DNA from: an uncultured Lachnospiraceae bacterium
GTDB lineage: Bacteria; Bacillota; Clostridia; Lachnospirales; Lachnospiraceae
Reading direction: 5' to 3'
Assembly (NCBI GenBank): GCA_910579645.1
Contig: CAJTVK010000076.1
Location: 1-21,620, forward strand
Length of the DNA stretch: 21,620 bases
Below, piece after piece: positions 1 to 6,438 of this stretch; position 1 is the first letter of the stretch; every line of letters begins with the position of its first letter. A program made the translations under genes and the position numbers. The notes under the pieces were generated by a model. That model did no database searches. It was not told the DNA's origin and was given only the letters and a program-made list of their open reading frames with translations.

Positions 1-130
1 CGCCATTCTGCTTAGAAACTCCCAGCCGGAAAAAGCGCACGGAAAACCGGGACAGACGCTCCCGCGGCCTCCGTCCCGCAAAAAAATCCCTCCCGTGCGT
101 CCGCCTCCCCCCTCTTCCCCATATACCCAT

Positions 131-170
131 ACACAAAAGAAACGGGAATTCCTTTCCAAAGAAATTCCCG
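131..170 (-). terminator. Intrinsic terminator at the end of the BMC operon
   Basis: On the minus strand, 13 nt after the pduT stop, an 8-bp perfect stem (CGGGAATT / AATTCCCG, plus positions 143-150 and 163-170) can extend inward by about four weaker pairs. It is followed by TTTCTTTTGTG. Stem plus U-rich tail is the usual form of a Rho-independent terminator. It marks the end of the microcompartment operon, so genes further left would need another promoter. The remaining 130 bases to the left edge show no supportable gene, only a second weak inverted repeat (CGGGAC/GTCCCG, about 47-93). Confidence 0.8.
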
Positions 171-183
171 CCTGCACACCGCT

Positions 184-732
184 CTACAGCACCGCTCTCC
201 ATATCTTCCCGTCCGGATTGGCAATAACCGAAGAATCCAAAAACATCCCGTCTTCCCCGATTTCCCGTTTTGCTTTCTCAATGGCGGACTCCACTGCCGC
301 CACCTCCCCGGTCAGCATCAAATAGGACTTCCCGCACATCCCCCTTGCTATGCGGAGTTCTATCAGCGTGACGATTGCGGTTTTGGCCGCAATATCCGCC
401 GCCACAATGATAGAAGAGGCATCATAGGTCTCCAATATGCCGAGAGCCGAAACATTTTCCACTTCCGCCGCCCCGTATATGGCAGGGAATATGGATTCAT
501 GAGGGTTTCCCAGAACAAAGCTGTTGATGAGGTGTGTGCCGTAATTCACCTTGGCAGCCTCTACCGCCGCTTTCACCGCACTCAGGTCTCCGCTGATTAC
601 GGCAATATATTTGCCCGGGCATACCGTCTGCGCCTCAATAATCTCCACATCCGAAGTCTTTACCATGGCATCCGCTGCCGTTACCCCGGATGAAACTGTC
701 TTGTATTCTACCATTCCGATTGCCTTGCCCAT
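184..732 (-). CDS. pduT: BMC-T trimeric shell protein, PduT type
   Basis: 182-residue shell protein with two BMC domains in tandem (about 1-90 and 95-182), the normal size for PduT. The first begins MGKAIGMVEY and the second near ALGILETYDA. Cys38, in QTVCPGKY, falls where Citrobacter/Salmonella PduT has the cysteine that binds a [4Fe-4S] cluster at the trimer pore; a cluster here is inferred from the family. PduT is thought to pass electrons across the shell together with PduS, encoded just upstream. The ATG at 732 is preferred because homology starts there and GGAAAGG lies upstream; the frame is open further but that part is unlike the family. The 106-nt gap to pduS holds nothing I recognise. 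Last gene before the operon terminator. Confidence 0.93.
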   Translation of the reverse strand: MGKAIGMVEYKTVSSGVTAADAMVKTSDVEIIEAQTVCPGKYIAVISGDLSAVKAAVEAAKVNYGTHLINSFVLGNPHESIFPAIYGAAEVENVSALGILETYDASSIIVAADIAAKTAIVTLIELRIARGMCGKSYLMLTGEVAAVESAIEKAKREIGEDGMFLDSSVIANPDGKIWRAVL

Positions 733-838
733 ACTATGTACAACCTTTCCGTCATGCCGTTTCCCACAGCATATATCATCTCTGAAATTCTGCCTGCATC
801 CTGAACCGCCTTTTCCCACACCTTGCCCGCAGCGTCAC

Positions 839-2182
839 CTATGCCTGAATCACAATATATTTATCGGTCACCTCGGTCACTTTCCCGCTGACAGACGCAT
901 GTATGGCCACGCTCAGCCCCTCTGCCGGCTTTGCCACCATCCGGCCTTTCTCCACCGTATCCGCTACGTTCACGATAGGAACGGCGGGAGCACCGATATG
1001 CTGGCTGAGCAGCAGCTTCACCTTCCGGCATTCCGCCGTTCCTTCCGACAATGGCGCAGGCCTGTCATACTTTGTCAGATCCAGCCTTGCCATCAGCCGT
1101 TTCATAGGTGCCCGGCGAAATTCCCTTTCCGCCGCCACAGGCGCCGCCTCTTCGATTTTCGGGGGCTTTATTCCGTGAGCCCTCAGCCCTGCTTTATAAT
1201 CGGCAATCAGGGAACGGGGAGAAAGCCCCTGCATGCAGGAAAAATTCTCACACAGCCCGCAGGAAGAACAGAACATGGTATTCAAAAAAATATCCGTATC
1301 CTGTATGTCTTTGCAGGTAGCCGCCCGCATAAACTTATGAGGCTCTATCGGGTGCCCCAGAAGGTGCCTTGGGCAAAGATCCGTACACATGGAGCACTGA
1401 CAGCAGGCCGCTGCCGCCCGCTTCAGATCAATAGACGATTTCCTGCGCTTCCTCTGCACCAGCAAATGCTCTTCGGGCAGTACCAGCACTGCATTGGTAG
1501 TCTTCGTCACAGGCAGGTTCCCGCTTCCTTCAAATCCCATCATCGGTCCTCCGATAAAGTAAACCGGATTTTCCACGGTAATATTTCCCGCCTGACGGAC
1601 CGCTTCCTCAATCGTGCAGCCAAGAGGAAGCCTTACCGTTACCGGATGCTCCACTTCGCCTACAATGGATACCAGTTTATCCTGCACCGGCTCTTCCAGC
1701 ATCATGGCACGGTAAATATTGTAGACCGTTTCCACATTGAACACCGCCACGCCGCTTCCGATCGGCAATCCTCCCGGCGGCACTACTTTCCCCGTCACTT
1801 CATAAATCAGCACAACCTCGTCCCCTGCCGGGTAAACTTCGTCCAACAGTCCCAGCCGGATTTCCGGATATTCCCCGATACACTCCTGCAATGCGGCAAT
1901 TGCCCCTTTATATGCTTTCTTTATGCCGATGACCGCTTCTTTTGCCTCCACGGTCCGGGCAAGCATATGGAAAGTTTTTACGATTTCCTCCGCATTATGC
2001 TCCAAAAGCTGCCGATGAAGCTTCAGCAGGGGCTCACACTCCGCGCAATTCATAATAATGGTATCCGCCCGCTTATCCAGCTTTGCATAGGTTGGAAATC
2101 CCGCGCCTCCTGCGCCTACTACGCCGCCCAGCCTCAGTATGCCGCTCAGTTCTTCTATACTTATCTGTTCCGCTCTGCTCAT
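839..2182 (-). CDS. pduS: RnfC-like flavin/Fe-S electron-transfer protein, PduS type
   Basis: 447-residue PduS-like protein, related to RnfC/NuoF. The N-terminus has the glycine-rich nucleotide/FMN-binding stretch GGVVGAGGAGFPTYAKL (about 19-35), followed by an SLBB-like middle. Two [4Fe-4S] motifs follow: C-x2-C-x2-C-x3-CP at Cys260/263/266/270 and C-x2-C-x2-C-x4-C at Cys305/308/311/316. A short biotinyl-like barrel closes the chain (about 400-447). PduS oxidises or reduces NAD(H) and exchanges electrons with the shell protein PduT; in pdu systems it also supports cobalamin reduction, but no B12 enzyme is present here, so cofactor recycling is the likelier job. The start at 2182 overlaps the eutN stop as ATGA, suggesting translational coupling. 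An in-frame ATG at 2194 would add four residues but has its purine tract too close. Confidence 0.9.
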   Translation of the reverse strand: MSRAEQISIEELSGILRLGGVVGAGGAGFPTYAKLDKRADTIIMNCAECEPLLKLHRQLLEHNAEEIVKTFHMLARTVEAKEAVIGIKKAYKGAIAALQECIGEYPEIRLGLLDEVYPAGDEVVLIYEVTGKVVPPGGLPIGSGVAVFNVETVYNIYRAMMLEEPVQDKLVSIVGEVEHPVTVRLPLGCTIEEAVRQAGNITVENPVYFIGGPMMGFEGSGNLPVTKTTNAVLVLPEEHLLVQRKRRKSSIDLKRAAAACCQCSMCTDLCPRHLLGHPIEPHKFMRAATCKDIQDTDIFLNTMFCSSCGLCENFSCMQGLSPRSLIADYKAGLRAHGIKPPKIEEAAPVAAEREFRRAPMKRLMARLDLTKYDRPAPLSEGTAECRKVKLLLSQHIGAPAVPIVNVADTVEKGRMVAKPAEGLSVAIHASVSGKVTEVTDKYIVIQA

Positions 2183-2451
2183 TTCTGCATCCATTGCCTT
2201 CCGTCATCAATAATTCCAACAATTGCCGCATCTATGGGGGCATCTGCCAAATCACAGCCAATTCTCGCCGCGCTTCCGGTGGCAACCAACACAAATTCCC
2301 CGATTCCTGCGCCTATGTTGTCAATGGCTACCAGCTGGCTCCCTTCGCTGCCCATATGTTCCGCCAACTCCACCACCATAAATTTATTGCCTACCAGTTT
2401 TTCGCTTTTCCTTGTGGAAACAACGCTTCCCACCACTCTCCCTATCAGCAT
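2179..2451 (-). CDS. eutN: BMC-P pentameric vertex protein, EutN/CcmL family
   Basis: 90-residue single-domain EutN/CcmL/PduN protein, the usual length. It begins MLIGRVVGSVVSTRK and carries the family features LVAIDNIGAG and GEFVLVATGSAAR followed by an acidic tail region. These proteins form pentamers that cap the twelve vertices of the icosahedral shell. It is the only vertex protein in the operon, so it probably closes the compartment alone. AGGGGTG lies nine bases before the ATG. The stop overlaps the pduS start by four bases. The 96-nt gap back to pduL has no recognisable gene or promoter. The exact name (pduN, eutN, ccmL) is a matter of convention. Confidence 0.93.
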   Translation of the reverse strand: MLIGRVVGSVVSTRKSEKLVGNKFMVVELAEHMGSEGSQLVAIDNIGAGIGEFVLVATGSAARIGCDLADAPIDAAIVGIIDDGRQWMQK

Positions 2452-2547
2452 GCCGACCTACACCCCTATACCTTCCTGTCTGTTCCCCAGACATTGTTTC
2501 CTTGTTTTCCGAAATGCGTACGGTGAACCGCTTGCAGTTCGTTTTTA

Positions 2548-3210
2548 TCAACCGTTTATAATCCGAACCGTATCTCCCGTGGCAATCTTTGCCGCATTGG
2601 CTTCGTCCGTATCAATATGCATTTCCAAAGTAAAGCTTTCGTCTACCCGGATCTGTACCTGATTAAATACGGTGCCTCTTTCATTCTCGGCCTTTACGGA
2701 TACTACGTCCCCGTCATGCAGCCCGGATGCCATGGCATCCTTCGGCGACATATGGATATGCCGCTTTGCCACAATACAGCCTTCCTGCAGATACAGCGCT
2801 CCCTTCGGCCCTACCAAGGCAATCGGCGCACTGCCTGCCACGTTCCCGGATTCCCGGATAGGAGCCTTAACCCCCAGCTTAACGGCATCGGTGGAAGAAA
2901 TCTCCACCTGTGATTTTCTCCTTACCGGACCCAATATTCTGACATTCTCTATCGCCCGAAGCTTCAGTCCCACAATCGTCACCAATTCATTGGATGCAAA
3001 CTGACCGCCCATCAGGTCTTTTTTCTTTGTCAGATGATATCCTTCCCCGAAAAGGACTTCCACATGCTCCTGTGTCAGATGCACATGCCTTGCGGATACG
3101 CCTACCGGAACAAGATATCCGTTCTGCGAATCCTGCTGTTTTCCCATTGCCTCCATCACCATTCTGGCAATCAGTTCTATCTGACCGTCCGACATTATGT
3201 TCTTATCCAT
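2548..3210 (-). CDS. pduL: Phosphotransacylase PduL
   Basis: 220-residue PduL-family phosphate acyltransferase. It converts an acyl-CoA (here probably lactyl-CoA) and phosphate to acyl-phosphate and CoA, recycling CoA inside the compartment. The two halves each hold a histidine pair matching the dinuclear zinc site: VSARHVHLT (His42, His44) and AKRHIHMSP (His151, His153). Residues 6-23 (MSDGQIELIARMVMEAMG) form an amphipathic helix that fits an encapsulation peptide, followed by a polar linker. The ATG at 3210 is chosen because GGGAGG sits about seven bases before it; a TTG five codons earlier lies within that ribosome binding site. The gene starts only about 30 bases after a strong intrinsic terminator, so its expression depends on readthrough. 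Confidence 0.94.
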   Translation of the reverse strand: MDKNIMSDGQIELIARMVMEAMGKQQDSQNGYLVPVGVSARHVHLTQEHVEVLFGEGYHLTKKKDLMGGQFASNELVTIVGLKLRAIENVRILGPVRRKSQVEISSTDAVKLGVKAPIRESGNVAGSAPIALVGPKGALYLQEGCIVAKRHIHMSPKDAMASGLHDGDVVSVKAENERGTVFNQVQIRVDESFTLEMHIDTDEANAAKIATGDTVRIING

Positions 3211-3238
3211 GGTCTTCCCTCCCAAACATCCTGATGTG

Positions 3239-3274
3239 AAAAAGACGGACGGGCTTTTGCCCGCCCATCTTTTT
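3239..3274 (-). terminator. Strong intrinsic terminator inside the BMC operon
   Basis: Between the last BMC-H gene and pduL, a 16-position stem (3239-3254 with 3259-3274) closes on a four-base loop. It includes two G.U pairs in the RNA, and the minus strand continues with TTTTT. The plus strand also ends in TTTTT, so it could work both ways. There is no space for a promoter between it and the pduL start at 3210. pduL, eutN, pduS and pduT must therefore be transcribed by readthrough, which would keep them well below the shell hexamers. Confidence 0.88.
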
Positions 3275-3301
3275 CCGGATTCCGCTATCTTCTACAAACA
3301 C

Positions 3302-3805
3302 TTATTTCAAAACGGGAAGAATCTTCTCCACATCCGTATGAGGTCTGGGTATTACATGGGTAGCTACCAATTCACCCAGTCTGGATGCGCTGGCGCTTCC
3401 TGCTTCCACTGCTGCGTTTACCGCGCCTACATCACCGCGTACCATAACGCTTACCAACCCGGAACCGATTTTCTCCGTTCCTACCAATGTTACGTTCGCT
3501 GCCTTTAACATTGCATCCGCCGCTTCAATTGACGCTACCAAACCTCTTGTTTCAATCATTCCTAATGCTTCCTGTGCCATTCTTTTTTCCTCCTTTAATT
3601 CTGCTTTTGCCGCTTCTTTCCGGCCGGTTCCTGCTGTTTCCGTTTCCGCTGCTTCCGGCATCGCTGCCGCCGGTTCCGCCGTTTCCGGCTCCGTCTTCCC
3701 AGCTTCCGCATTTGCCGCCCCTGCCTGCACGGCCTCTTCTTTCCTGGATTTATTCGCTTCGGCTTTCGCCGGAGTTTTCTTTACCGGTTTTTTCTGCTCC
3801 GCCAT
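3302..3805 (-). CDS. BMC-H shell protein with 75-residue N-terminal extension (dual start)
   Basis: 167-residue protein. Residues 76-167 are a canonical PduA/EutM-type BMC-H hexamer protein with pore loop EKIGSGLV and the MIETRG strand. It is about 82% identical by eye to the BMC-H encoded at 4157-4432. Residues 1-75 are low-complexity and rich in Lys, Ala, Glu and Pro (start MAEQKKPVKKTPAKAEANK), with no domain I recognise. The long start at 3805 has GGAG six bases upstream and lies three bases after the preceding stop. The internal ATG at 3580 has AAAGGAGG at 3589-3596, an even better site, encoded inside the extension. Both a 167- and a 92-residue form are therefore likely, comparable in principle to PduB/PduB' in Salmonella. 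The extension could act as a linker to cargo or to other compartments; that is a guess. Confidence 0.92.
   Translation of the reverse strand: MAEQKKPVKKTPAKAEANKSRKEEAVQAGAANAEAGKTEPETAEPAAAMPEAAETETAGTGRKEAAKAELKEEKRMAQEALGMIETRGLVASIEAADAMLKAANVTLVGTEKIGSGLVSVMVRGDVGAVNAAVEAGSASASRLGELVATHVIPRPHTDVEKILPVLK
3589..3596 (-). promoter_or_regulatory. Internal ribosome binding site for the short BMC-H form
   Basis: The minus strand reads AAAGGAGG, eight bases before the ATG at 3580, inside the open frame of the longer protein where it encodes Lys-Glu-Glu. It matches the 16S anti-Shine-Dalgarno sequence better than the upstream start's GGAG does. The shorter product starts exactly at the BMC-H domain (MAQEALGMIETRG), as its paralogue at 4157-4432 does. 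Confidence 0.82.
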
Positions 3806-3808
3806 ACG

Positions 3809-4126
3809 CTACTCCATTTCATCGTTCCATGCCGTTGATATATTGGTCAGCCGGCTGGCGCTCTTTCTCACTAACTTAATGACTTCTTCATGGGGATTGG
3901 CAATTACCACCGTGGCTGCCGGCTTTTTAATCGCTTTCCGTGACGCCGCCTCTATGGCCTGCTCCACATCCGATACGTCTCCCCGTATGATAACCGTCAC
4001 CAGCCTGCCGCCCAATTTTTTCTCCCATGTGACAAATTCCACATTTGCCGTTTTGCACATGATATCAAGGGCATTGATTGCCGCCGTTGTACTCGGAATC
4101 TCAAAGAATCCATATGCATTTCCCAT
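3809..4126 (-). CDS. Divergent BMC-H shell protein
   Basis: 105-residue single BMC domain, starting MGNAYGFFEIPSTTAAINALD. The fold pattern is clear (NALDIMCKTANV, IIRGDVSDVEQAIEAA, VVIANPHEEV), but the pore region reads EKKLGGRLVTV in place of the Gly-Ser-Gly pore of the two canonical paralogues. An arginine is therefore expected near the pore. The C-terminus continues about 15 residues past the domain. It probably tiles shell facets as a minor hexamer with different permeability. AGAAGGAG precedes the ATG by about eight bases. It sits between the two canonical BMC-H genes, with gaps of 30 and 3 bases. Function beyond shell formation cannot be read from sequence. Confidence 0.9.
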   Translation of the reverse strand: MGNAYGFFEIPSTTAAINALDIMCKTANVEFVTWEKKLGGRLVTVIIRGDVSDVEQAIEAASRKAIKKPAATVVIANPHEEVIKLVRKSASRLTNISTAWNDEME

Positions 4127-4156
4127 GATTCTTTCTCCTTCTGTTGCTGCCCCCGA

Positions 4157-4432
4157 TTATATCAAGGGAAGAATCTTCTCAACATCGCTATGGGGTCTCG
4201 GTATTACATGGGTAGCTACCAGTTCGCCAAGGCTGGCCGCCCTTACGCTTCCTGCTTCCACTGCCGCTTTTACTGCGCCTACGTCTCCGCGTACCATAAC
4301 CGTTACCAGTCCGGAGCCGATTTTCTCCGTTCCGATTAAAGTAACTTCTGCCGATTTAATCATTGCATCCGCCGCTTCAATAGCAGCCGTGAGCCCCCTT
4401 GTTTCTATCATACCCAACGCTAACTGTGCCAT
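4157..4432 (-). CDS. Canonical BMC-H shell protein, PduA/EutM type
   Basis: 91-residue hexameric shell protein that starts MAQLALGMIETRGLTAAIEAA and keeps the pore loop EKIGSGLV and the HVIPRPH edge motif. These are hallmarks of the major facet proteins PduA/PduJ/EutM. Its length is standard. It is probably the most abundant shell component: a strong AGGAGG lies seven bases before the ATG, and a possible internal promoter is upstream. The codons just upstream stay open in frame (ELEIGGRK before the Met), resembling the end of the extension on the paralogue at 3302-3805. A stop within the 14-bp repeats closes this frame, so only the short form can be made. Confidence 0.95.
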   Translation of the reverse strand: MAQLALGMIETRGLTAAIEAADAMIKSAEVTLIGTEKIGSGLVTVMVRGDVGAVKAAVEAGSVRAASLGELVATHVIPRPHSDVEKILPLI

Positions 4433-4455
4433 CTTCCTTCCTCCTATCTCCAGCT

Positions 4456-4525
4456 CTTTTATTCCGGTTCTTTTATTCCGGTTCTTTTATTCCGGTTCTT
4501 TTATTCCGGTTCTTTTATTCCGGTT
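4456..4525 (-). repeat. Five perfect 14-bp tandem repeats before a shell gene
   Basis: The minus-strand unit AACCGGAATAAAAG is present five times without a mismatch, ending 24 bases before the BMC-H start at 4432. The unit is not a multiple of three, so copy number would shift any upstream reading frame. Its sequence matches the tail of the adjoining structured element (GGAACCGGAATA), so it looks like a local expansion of that tail next to the ribosome binding site. Perfect copies suggest a recent or unstable array. Confidence 0.93.
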
Positions 4526-4657
4526 CCGCATTTGCCCTTCCAGTGCCTTTTTCCCTCAGAGCAATTTCTGCCCTTAATGCATGGTCAGCAATTGCTCTGG
4601 GCTCTGTACGGGCAAATGCTGTTTTTACTCCGGTTCCGCATTTGCCCTTCCAGTGCC
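4519..4657 (-). repeat. Structured intergenic element, copy 1
   Basis: This element fills most of the 307-base gap upstream of the canonical BMC-H gene. As RNA on the minus strand it folds into one long interrupted hairpin. P1 is 10 bp (4610-4619 with 4528-4537), P2 is 7 positions with one mismatch (4600-4606 with 4541-4547), P3 is a perfect 10 bp (4590-4599 with 4557-4566), with a 23-nt loop containing GCTGACCATGCATTAA. It is bounded by a perfect 29-bp direct repeat (4519-4547 and 4629-4657), which gives the middle arm of P1 an alternative partner. A second copy with the same pairing but different stem bases lies at 6308-6436. It may be a cis-acting RNA or a dispersed palindromic repeat. Confidence 0.8.
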
Positions 4658-4692
4658 ATTGCTTGGCAGGCTGTTTCTGCCGTTCTTTCCTT

Positions 4693-4721
4693 ATATTATC
4701 ATAATTTGTTTGAAACGTAAA
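4693..4721 (-). promoter_or_regulatory. Possible internal promoter upstream of the shell genes
   Basis: The minus strand has TTTACG (4716-4721), a 17-bp spacer and TAATAT (4693-4698), with TGA just before the -10 as an extended -10. The -35 matches four of six consensus bases. It would transcribe structured element copy 1 as a leader of roughly 250 nt before the canonical BMC-H gene. Evidence is the motif and spacing only. Confidence 0.5.
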
Positions 4722-4739
4722 ACTTTCCTTGGGAAGACT

Positions 4740-5054
4740 TTATACTTTATCCATCCCGCTTAGTTTCAGCATCTTCTCGGTGTCTTCCTCGGGGCTTGCG
4801 ATTTCATGGGTCGCTACCACTCCTGCCAGTTCCTCTGCCCGCCGTTTGGCCGCTTCCACCGCTGCCCGTACATCCGAAACGGAACCGCGGAATTTTATCA
4901 TTACAATAAGCGGCACGGGAAGCGCATCCGCATTGGCCGGTTTGTTCTTATCAAAATTCTCAATGGTCACATTCGCCGCTTTGCACCCGGCATCCGCTGC
5001 CGCAAATGCAGTTGCAAGGCCGAATACTTCTATGATTCCTACTGCTTTTCCCAT
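4740..5054 (-). CDS. BMC-H shell protein with enlarged pore loop
   Basis: 104-residue single BMC domain, starting MGKAVGIIEVFGLATAFAAAD. The loop that normally carries the pore Gly-Ser-Gly is replaced by a longer, proline-containing stretch (NKPANADALPVPLIVMIKF, about residues 37-55), adding about nine residues. The rest (RGSVSDVRAAVEAA, VATHEIASPEED) follows the family. The changed loop should alter or occlude the central pore, perhaps for a larger or different metabolite. TTGGAG lies seven bases before the ATG. It follows the alcohol dehydrogenase by 26 bases and is the first shell gene in the operon. Assignment to a named subtype is not possible by eye. Confidence 0.9.
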   Translation of the reverse strand: MGKAVGIIEVFGLATAFAAADAGCKAANVTIENFDKNKPANADALPVPLIVMIKFRGSVSDVRAAVEAAKRRAEELAGVVATHEIASPEEDTEKMLKLSGMDKV

Positions 5055-5080
5055 ACCTTGGCTCCAATTTCTATCTGTCG

Positions 5081-6298
5081 TTACTTATTGATGATTGCTA
5101 TTTTCAGGCCTTCCATTTTCAGGTTTGTGACATGTGCCTCGTTAATCCGGTCTAACGGGAATTCATGGGTAATCAGCTTGTCAATCGGAAGTCCGATTCC
5201 CTTTGCCCTCTTAAGGAAGTCAAAGGTCGTGGCATAATCTCTGAGGGTATATACCCAAGAGCCTACGATGGTCAGTTCCTTGGAGCAGATATCCAAGTGG
5301 GGGTTGATAGTCGCATCGCCGTTATTGATGAAAAAGCCCAGTTCGCACAGCCCGCCGCCGTTTCGGATAAATTTATAAATATTGGAATGTGCCGCAGGAG
5401 CCCCTGTGCACTGGAACGCAAAGTCTGCCGGATATCCTCCGAACGCATCCTCTACCGCTTTCGCCAGTGCTTCGATTCCCTTATGCTCTTTAAAGCTTAC
5501 GGATTTCCCTGCGCCCATCTCTTTTGCAAAGTCAAGGCGTTTCTGCTCTCCGTCCACGGCTACGATATTTTCGATTCCCATCGTGCGGAGCACTGCAATG
5601 CAGATTAAGCCGATGGGACCGCAGCCCTGTACCACTACCCTGCTGTTGAACCGCAGGATGCCTGTGGATTTTGCCCGTTCTACTGCATGAACCAGCACCG
5701 CACAAGGCTCAATCAGGATTCTTGACTTTAAATCCAAGTCGCTGACATTGAACACGGTAGAACCTTCCCTGATTAATATGTAATCGGAAAACCATCCGTT
5801 CAGATGAATGTCGTCATCGGGAAGCAGCCCGTATACATCTGCCCCGCCTACATTCTGCTTATTCAGGTCAAACATGGTAATGTCCGGATTATCCTTAAAT
5901 ATCATGCAGGTAACGACTTTATCTCCTACTTTTAACGGTTTCCCGGCACTGTCTTTCTTCACGTTTTTGCCCATTTTCACGATTTCACCGGTACCTTCAT
6001 GACCCAGTGCCACCGGAATCAGACCGAAGGGGTCTTTTTTAAATTCATGGGCATCGGTGCCGCATATGCCGCAGCCCTCTACCTTTACCAGAATATCCCC
6101 GTCCCCTACTTCGGGAATCGGGAATTCCTTCACTTCATATTTTTCCAATGCGGTCAGCATGGCTACTCTTGCAGTCTTGGGAATCTGTCCCTGCCCGGCT
6201 GCTGCGGCAGCCGCTCCGGTTACCGCGCCGCGGTCCATCATGCTCTCAAGCACCTGCTTTACCACTGCTTCCACATCCACTGTATTTATATTGCCCAT
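5081..6298 (-). CDS. Zinc-dependent alcohol dehydrogenase with encapsulation peptide
   Basis: 405-residue medium-chain dehydrogenase/reductase. Likely role: NADH-dependent reduction of lactaldehyde to 1,2-propanediol inside the compartment, regenerating NAD+ for the aldehyde dehydrogenase; the substrate is inferred from the operon. Catalytic zinc ligands are visible as Cys79 (GCGICGTD), His100-Glu101 (GHEGTG) and Glu197 (LIEPCAVLVHA), the sorbitol/threonine dehydrogenase pattern. The four-Cys structural zinc lobe is absent. The Rossmann motif GCGPIG is at 225-230, with Asp249 suggesting NAD(H) preference. Residues 5-22 form an amphipathic helix and 25-36 an Ala/Gly linker, typical of cargo targeting and absent from ordinary homologues. 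Many BMCs use an iron ADH (PduQ) here instead. AGGAGG lies four bases before the ATG and is fused to the end of structured element copy 2. Confidence 0.9.
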   Translation of the reverse strand: MGNINTVDVEAVVKQVLESMMDRGAVTGAAAAAAGQGQIPKTARVAMLTALEKYEVKEFPIPEVGDGDILVKVEGCGICGTDAHEFKKDPFGLIPVALGHEGTGEIVKMGKNVKKDSAGKPLKVGDKVVTCMIFKDNPDITMFDLNKQNVGGADVYGLLPDDDIHLNGWFSDYILIREGSTVFNVSDLDLKSRILIEPCAVLVHAVERAKSTGILRFNSRVVVQGCGPIGLICIAVLRTMGIENIVAVDGEQKRLDFAKEMGAGKSVSFKEHKGIEALAKAVEDAFGGYPADFAFQCTGAPAAHSNIYKFIRNGGGLCELGFFINNGDATINPHLDICSKELTIVGSWVYTLRDYATTFDFLKRAKGIGLPIDKLITHEFPLDRINEAHVTNLKMEGLKIAIINK

Positions 6299-6307
6299 AG
6301 TTCCTCC

Positions 6308-6436
6308 TATTCCAGTTCCGCATGCGCCCTCCCAGCACCATTACCCGCGCAGGAAAGACCGTCTGTTAATGCTCAGCCGCCCTTTCCTGCGGGCGCTGTC
6401 CGGGCACATGCTGTTCTCGCGCTTCCAATTCCGCAT
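6308..6436 (-). repeat. Structured intergenic element, copy 2
   Basis: This element fills the 140-base gap between the aldehyde and alcohol dehydrogenase genes. The minus-strand RNA pairs 6402-6411 with 6320-6329 (P1), 6392-6398 with 6333-6339 (P2) and 6382-6391 with 6348-6357 (P3, perfect 10 bp). The loop again holds GCTGA followed by GCATTAA. Against copy 1, P3 is almost entirely different in sequence yet fully paired, and P1 has a U-A to G-C change. Flanks are TTCCRRTTCCGCAT on both sides (plus strand). Its tail runs directly into the alcohol dehydrogenase ribosome binding site. Confidence 0.8.
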
Positions 6437-6438
6437 AT

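Noticed and set aside
551..2662. 703-codon plus-strand open frame opposite pduS, eutN and pduT
   Set aside because: It is antisense to three clear genes, rich in His, Pro, Arg and Cys as mirror frames are, with no domain and no ribosome binding site.
4456..4525. CRISPR-like look of the short repeats
   Set aside because: The units are 14 bp and head-to-tail with no spacers and no cas genes nearby.
4557..4660. Open stretch reading Ala/Glu/Arg-rich peptide within structured element copy 1
   Set aside because: It resembles the BMC-H extension, but it lacks a start with a ribosome binding site, and the equivalent frame in copy 2 is closed by a stop. Structure, not coding, is what the two copies share.
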